Below, in pieces: positions 42,028 to 44,388 of a DNA stretch of 44,388 nt. Position numbers and translations under genes: made by a program. The notes below the pieces were generated by a model. It saw nothing but the letters and a program-made list of their open reading frames with translations, was not told the origin of the DNA and did no database searches. This DNA comes from PALSA-243 sp049522755 (GTDB lineage: Bacteria > Acidobacteriota > Terriglobia > Bryobacterales > Bryobacteraceae), in assembly GCA_049522755.1 (NCBI GenBank), contig JBEKNN010000034.1, forward strand, positions 1-44,388, read 5' to 3'. Position 1 is the stretch's first letter; every line of letters begins with the position of its first letter.

Positions 42028-42960
42028 CTAGAGTGCCGCTGCGATCTCTGCCAGATCGGCCGCGGTCAGCTTCCAGTCCGCCGCCGCAGCGTTCGCTTTC
42101 ACCTGTTCGGGCGAAGTGGCCCCCGCGATCACGGAGGCTATCGTAGGCTGCGCGGCCAGCCAGGAAAACGCCAGTTCCAGCAGCGTGTGCCCGCGCTTTT
42201 CCGCGAATGCCGTCAGCTTTTCCACTTTGGCAAGATTCTCCTCGGTGAATACCTTCGGTCCGAATCCGGCGTCGCCGCGGCTGCCCTTGGGAGCAGCCTC
42301 GCCGCGGCGATACTTGCCGGTCAGCAGTCCGTTGGCGAGTGGAAAGAACGGCAGAAACGCCAGCCCTTCCTTCTGGCACTCGGGTATCACCTCCGCCTCC
42401 GGCTCGCGGTGAAACAGGCTGTATTGGTTCTGCACGCTCACGAAGCGCGCTCCCGTGCCCGCCGCCTTGCGCGCTTCCCGCAGGTGCGCCGCGGAGAAGT
42501 TCGAGCAGCCGATTTCCCGCACCTTGCCGGCACGGACCAAATCGTTCAAAGCGCCCAGCGTATCCGCAATGGGCGTCGCCGGGTCCGGCTGATGCAACTG
42601 GTATAGATCGATCCGCTCCACCCCCAGCCGGCGCAAGCTGTCTTCGGCCGCCCGGCGCACGTAGTCCGGATGCGCGCCGTGCCGCTGTTCGTCCAGCTTC
42701 ATGCCGAACTTGGTCGCGATAATGGCCTGCTTGCCCGACGCGCCGCCCGACGCGCCGTGATGACTCTTAAGCGCGCGCCCCAAAAATTCTTCGCTCTTAC
42801 CCGTGTCGTAAAAATCGGCCGTATCGAAGAAATCGATGCCGGCGTCGAGCGCCGCATGAACCACGCGCTCCGACGCCGCCGCGTCGATGCGCCATCCAAA
42901 ATTGTTACAGCCGAGCCCTACCAGCGAGACTTCTAAAGATCCAATCCGTCGCTTTTCCAT
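42028..42960 (-). CDS. Aldo/keto reductase
   Basis: A 310-residue protein starting MEKRRIGSLEVSLVGLGCNN. The catalytic tetrad is visible as D46 and Y51 in FFDTADFYDTGKSEEF, K84 in IIATKFGMK and H123 in LYQLHQPDP. NADPH-binding residues are in the later VQNQYSLFHREPE and SVIAGATSPEQVKANAAA blocks. It reduces aldehydes or ketones in the cytoplasm. It is divergent from the aminotransferase gene with only 18 bp between start codons, so at least one promoter must lie inside the other gene. Confidence 0.92.
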   Translation of the reverse strand: MEKRRIGSLEVSLVGLGCNNFGWRIDAAASERVVHAALDAGIDFFDTADFYDTGKSEEFLGRALKSHHGASGGASGKQAIIATKFGMKLDEQRHGAHPDYVRRAAEDSLRRLGVERIDLYQLHQPDPATPIADTLGALNDLVRAGKVREIGCSNFSAAHLREARKAAGTGARFVSVQNQYSLFHREPEAEVIPECQKEGLAFLPFFPLANGLLTGKYRRGEAAPKGSRGDAGFGPKVFTEENLAKVEKLTAFAEKRGHTLLELAFSWLAAQPTIASVIAGATSPEQVKANAAAADWKLTAADLAEIAAAL

Positions 42961-42978
42961 TATGATTGTGTCCTATTC

Positions 42979-44118
42979 ATGTTTTCCAAACGATTCCATT
43001 GGGACTTCCGCACCAACCGTTTGTCGGAGCTGCTCGCTCGAAAGCGGAGCCAGGGCGCGCGCGTGCTCGATCTAACCGAATCGAATCCCACACGCGCTGG
43101 CCTGAACTACTCGTTGGATGTTATCGCCGCCTTTCAAGATTCTCGCATGCTGGCGTACGAGCCTTCACCGAAGGGTTCGTTGAGCGCGCGCGAAGCGGTG
43201 GCGCAGTATTATTCAACGCGCGGGCATGACATTTCGCCCGAGCGCATTCTGCTCACCGCCAGCACCAGCGAGGCCTATTCCTACCTCTTCAAACTGCTCA
43301 CCGACCCCGGCGGACGCGTGCTGGTCCCGCGGCCTTCCTATCCGCTGTTTGAGTACCTGGCCACCATGGACTCCGTGTGCGTGGAGCAATACCCGCTGCG
43401 TTACGATACCGGATGGTCGATGGATGTAGACGCGATGCCGCCCGACACGCGCGCCATGGTGCTGGTGAATCCGAACAATCCTACCGGATCGTTCGTGAAG
43501 CGCGGCGAGTTGGAGCGGCTGATCAAACTGGGCGCGCCGTTGATTTCCGACGAGGTGTTCGCCGATTATGCATTCGCGCCCGATCCCGATCGCGCGACGA
43601 CCCTGGTGGACGTAGACGAGTGTCTGGCGTTTTCGTTGAGCGGCCTCTCGAAAGTCGCCGGCCTGCCGCAGATGAAGCTGGGATGGATTGTAGTGAGCGG
43701 CCCGGAGCCGCAGCGGCGCGAAGCGCTGGAAAAGCTGGAATGGATCGCCGATACCTACCTATCCGTCAGCGCGCCGGTGCAGTGCGCTGCGGAACGCCTG
43801 CTGCGCGCGGGCGAGCAGGTGCAGCGTCAGATTCGCGACCGCACAGCGCAGAATCTGAAGTTTGCGCGAGAGTGTCTGGCGGGCTCCGCCGCGAACATCC
43901 TGGAAGTGGAAGGCGGCTGGTACGCCACTTTGCAGATGCCGAGAATTCGCAGCGAAGAAGAGTGGACGCTGGAATTGTTAGAGAGGGAAGACGTGCTGGT
44001 TCAGCCGGGATTCTTCTACGATTTCGAAAGCGAAGCGTTCCTGGTGCTGAGTTTGTTGACGGAACCCGGGCCATTTCGCGAAGGAATGGCCCGGTTAAAG
44101 CGATTGCTCGAAAGCTAG
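42979..44118 (+). CDS. PLP-dependent aminotransferase, fold type I (class I/II)
   Basis: A 379-residue protein starting MFSKRFHWDFRTNRLSELLA. Family blocks: LTESNPTRAGL, SPKGSLSAREAVAQYY, NPNNPTG (164-170, N167), the DEVF aspartate D191 and SGLSKVAGLPQMKLGW with the PLP lysine K225. The C-terminal domain has VEGGWYATLQMP. It makes amino acids or related amines in the cytoplasm; the amino donor cannot be named. Followed after 12 bp by the inverted palindromic modules. Confidence 0.9.
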   Translation: MFSKRFHWDFRTNRLSELLARKRSQGARVLDLTESNPTRAGLNYSLDVIAAFQDSRMLAYEPSPKGSLSAREAVAQYYSTRGHDISPERILLTASTSEAYSYLFKLLTDPGGRVLVPRPSYPLFEYLATMDSVCVEQYPLRYDTGWSMDVDAMPPDTRAMVLVNPNNPTGSFVKRGELERLIKLGAPLISDEVFADYAFAPDPDRATTLVDVDECLAFSLSGLSKVAGLPQMKLGWIVVSGPEPQRREALEKLEWIADTYLSVSAPVQCAAERLLRAGEQVQRQIRDRTAQNLKFARECLAGSAANILEVEGGWYATLQMPRIRSEEEWTLELLEREDVLVQPGFFYDFESEAFLVLSLLTEPGPFREGMARLKRLLES

Positions 44119-44130
44119 TGGGACCGGCCT

Positions 44131-44246
44131 GTGGGGCAGGATGGCATCCTGCGCGGCGGTTGGCAATCGCCGCTCTTCGAGTGGATGCACAGCAAGGTCC
44201 GAGGAGGCCGATTGCCAATCGGCCGCAGCTTGACAAGCTGCCCCAC
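44131..44246. repeat. Two inverted copies of the two-hairpin palindromic module
   Basis: Left module (plus): GTGGG, stem GCAGGAT/ATCCTGC (44136-44142, 44146-44152), stem GCGGCGGTT/AATCGCCGC (44153-44161, 44165-44173, one G-T pair). Right module (minus): GGCCGATT/AATCGGCC (44206-44213, 44217-44224), GCAGCTT/AAGCTGC (44225-44231, 44235-44241), CCCAC. Stem sequences differ between copies by paired changes while loops stay 3 nt, so pairing is conserved. It lies between the aminotransferase and the partial peptidase, which converge on it. Confidence 0.8.
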
Positions 44247-44271
44247 AAGGCCACCTGTGGCGAAGCGAATA

Positions 44272-44388
44272 CTAATTGCCGCGGCCGCGTCCGGCAGGCT
44301 GCGCCGCTGGCAGTTCCTTCCGCGGCAGCTTCTCCGGCCGCGTCGCCGCGTTGTACACAAACGCAGCTTCAATCACAGCCATTTGCTC
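44272..44388 (-). CDS. C-terminus of a probable M28-family peptidase (5' end outside window)
   Basis: The minus-strand frame is open from the window edge and reads EQMAVIEAAFVYNAATRPEK, LPRKELPAAQPAGRGRGN and stop (TAG at 44272-44274). The AAFVYNAA..PEKLPRK pattern resembles the C-terminal helix of secreted acidobacterial M28 peptidases, and the Gly/Arg-rich tail fits the linkers seen in the M28 protein at 2224-3909. Only 38 residues are visible. Confidence 0.45.
   Translation of the reverse strand, partial: EQMAVIEAAFVYNAATRPEKLPRKELPAAQPAGRGRGN

Overview
The window looks like chromosomal DNA from a GC-rich Acidobacteriota species, most likely of the Solibacter/Bryobacter (Bryobacterales) type. 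This is inferred from gene content alone: an Oar-type TonB-dependent receptor, two orphan MacB/FtsX-like permeases of the acidobacterial duplicated kind (one behind a PadR regulator), a PSCyt/DUF1549/DUF1553 protein next to a DUF1501 protein, a PQQ-like propeller, secreted M28 peptidases with Gly/Arg-rich linkers, and many small palindromic repeats between genes. I see no rRNA, tRNA, CRISPR array, insertion sequence, prophage or plasmid genes.

Layout. (1) 1-16.0 kb is mostly secreted or periplasmic functions: the receptor C-terminus, an M28 peptidase, a HAD phosphatase, an alpha/beta hydrolase followed 1 bp later by a SUMF1-fold protein, the PSCyt/PSD1 and DUF1501 pair, a coiled-coil protein with four 33-bp repeats, a PQQ-like propeller overlapping an amidohydrolase, and a beta-lactamase-fold hydrolase. 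(2) 16.0-23.6 kb holds a DsbA-like protein divergent from a PadR gene that is translationally coupled to an orphan permease. A second such permease converges on it with no gap, and a secreted sugar-mutarotase-like protein follows. (3) 23.6-25.2 kb is repeat-rich and carries a ParD/ParE-type pair whose toxin looks damaged, plus a small coiled-coil gene. (4) 25.4-34.3 kb is the conserved core block rimP-nusA-infB-DUF503-rbfA behind a hairpin/T-tract attenuator, running with overlaps into apbE-hemE-hemH. (5) 34.5-37.9 kb, minus strand, is a DksA/TraR-like gene with a clear terminator, then a tight operon of a NadD-like nucleotidyltransferase, a DUF1537 four-carbon acid sugar kinase and PdxA (probably PdxA2-type, acting on four-carbon sugar acids). 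(6) 38.2-44.4 kb has a membrane glycosyltransferase-like protein, a gene broken by two compensating frameshifts followed by a small unknown gene, a glycine-zipper surface protein, an aldo/keto reductase divergent from an aminotransferase, and the C-terminal end of another probable M28 peptidase.

The strongest unexplained signal is a set of short palindromic repeat families that occur between genes and also inside genes. Three tandem copies of one family and one copy of another encode much of the NusA C-terminal tail, and a two-hairpin module supplies the last 15 residues and stop codon of ferrochelatase. Copies of the same family differ by paired base changes that keep the stems intact. Other notable signals are a perfect 26-bp palindrome over the start of the SUMF1-like gene, four direct repeats just upstream of the NadD-like gene, and an ApbE homologue with altered active-site positions.
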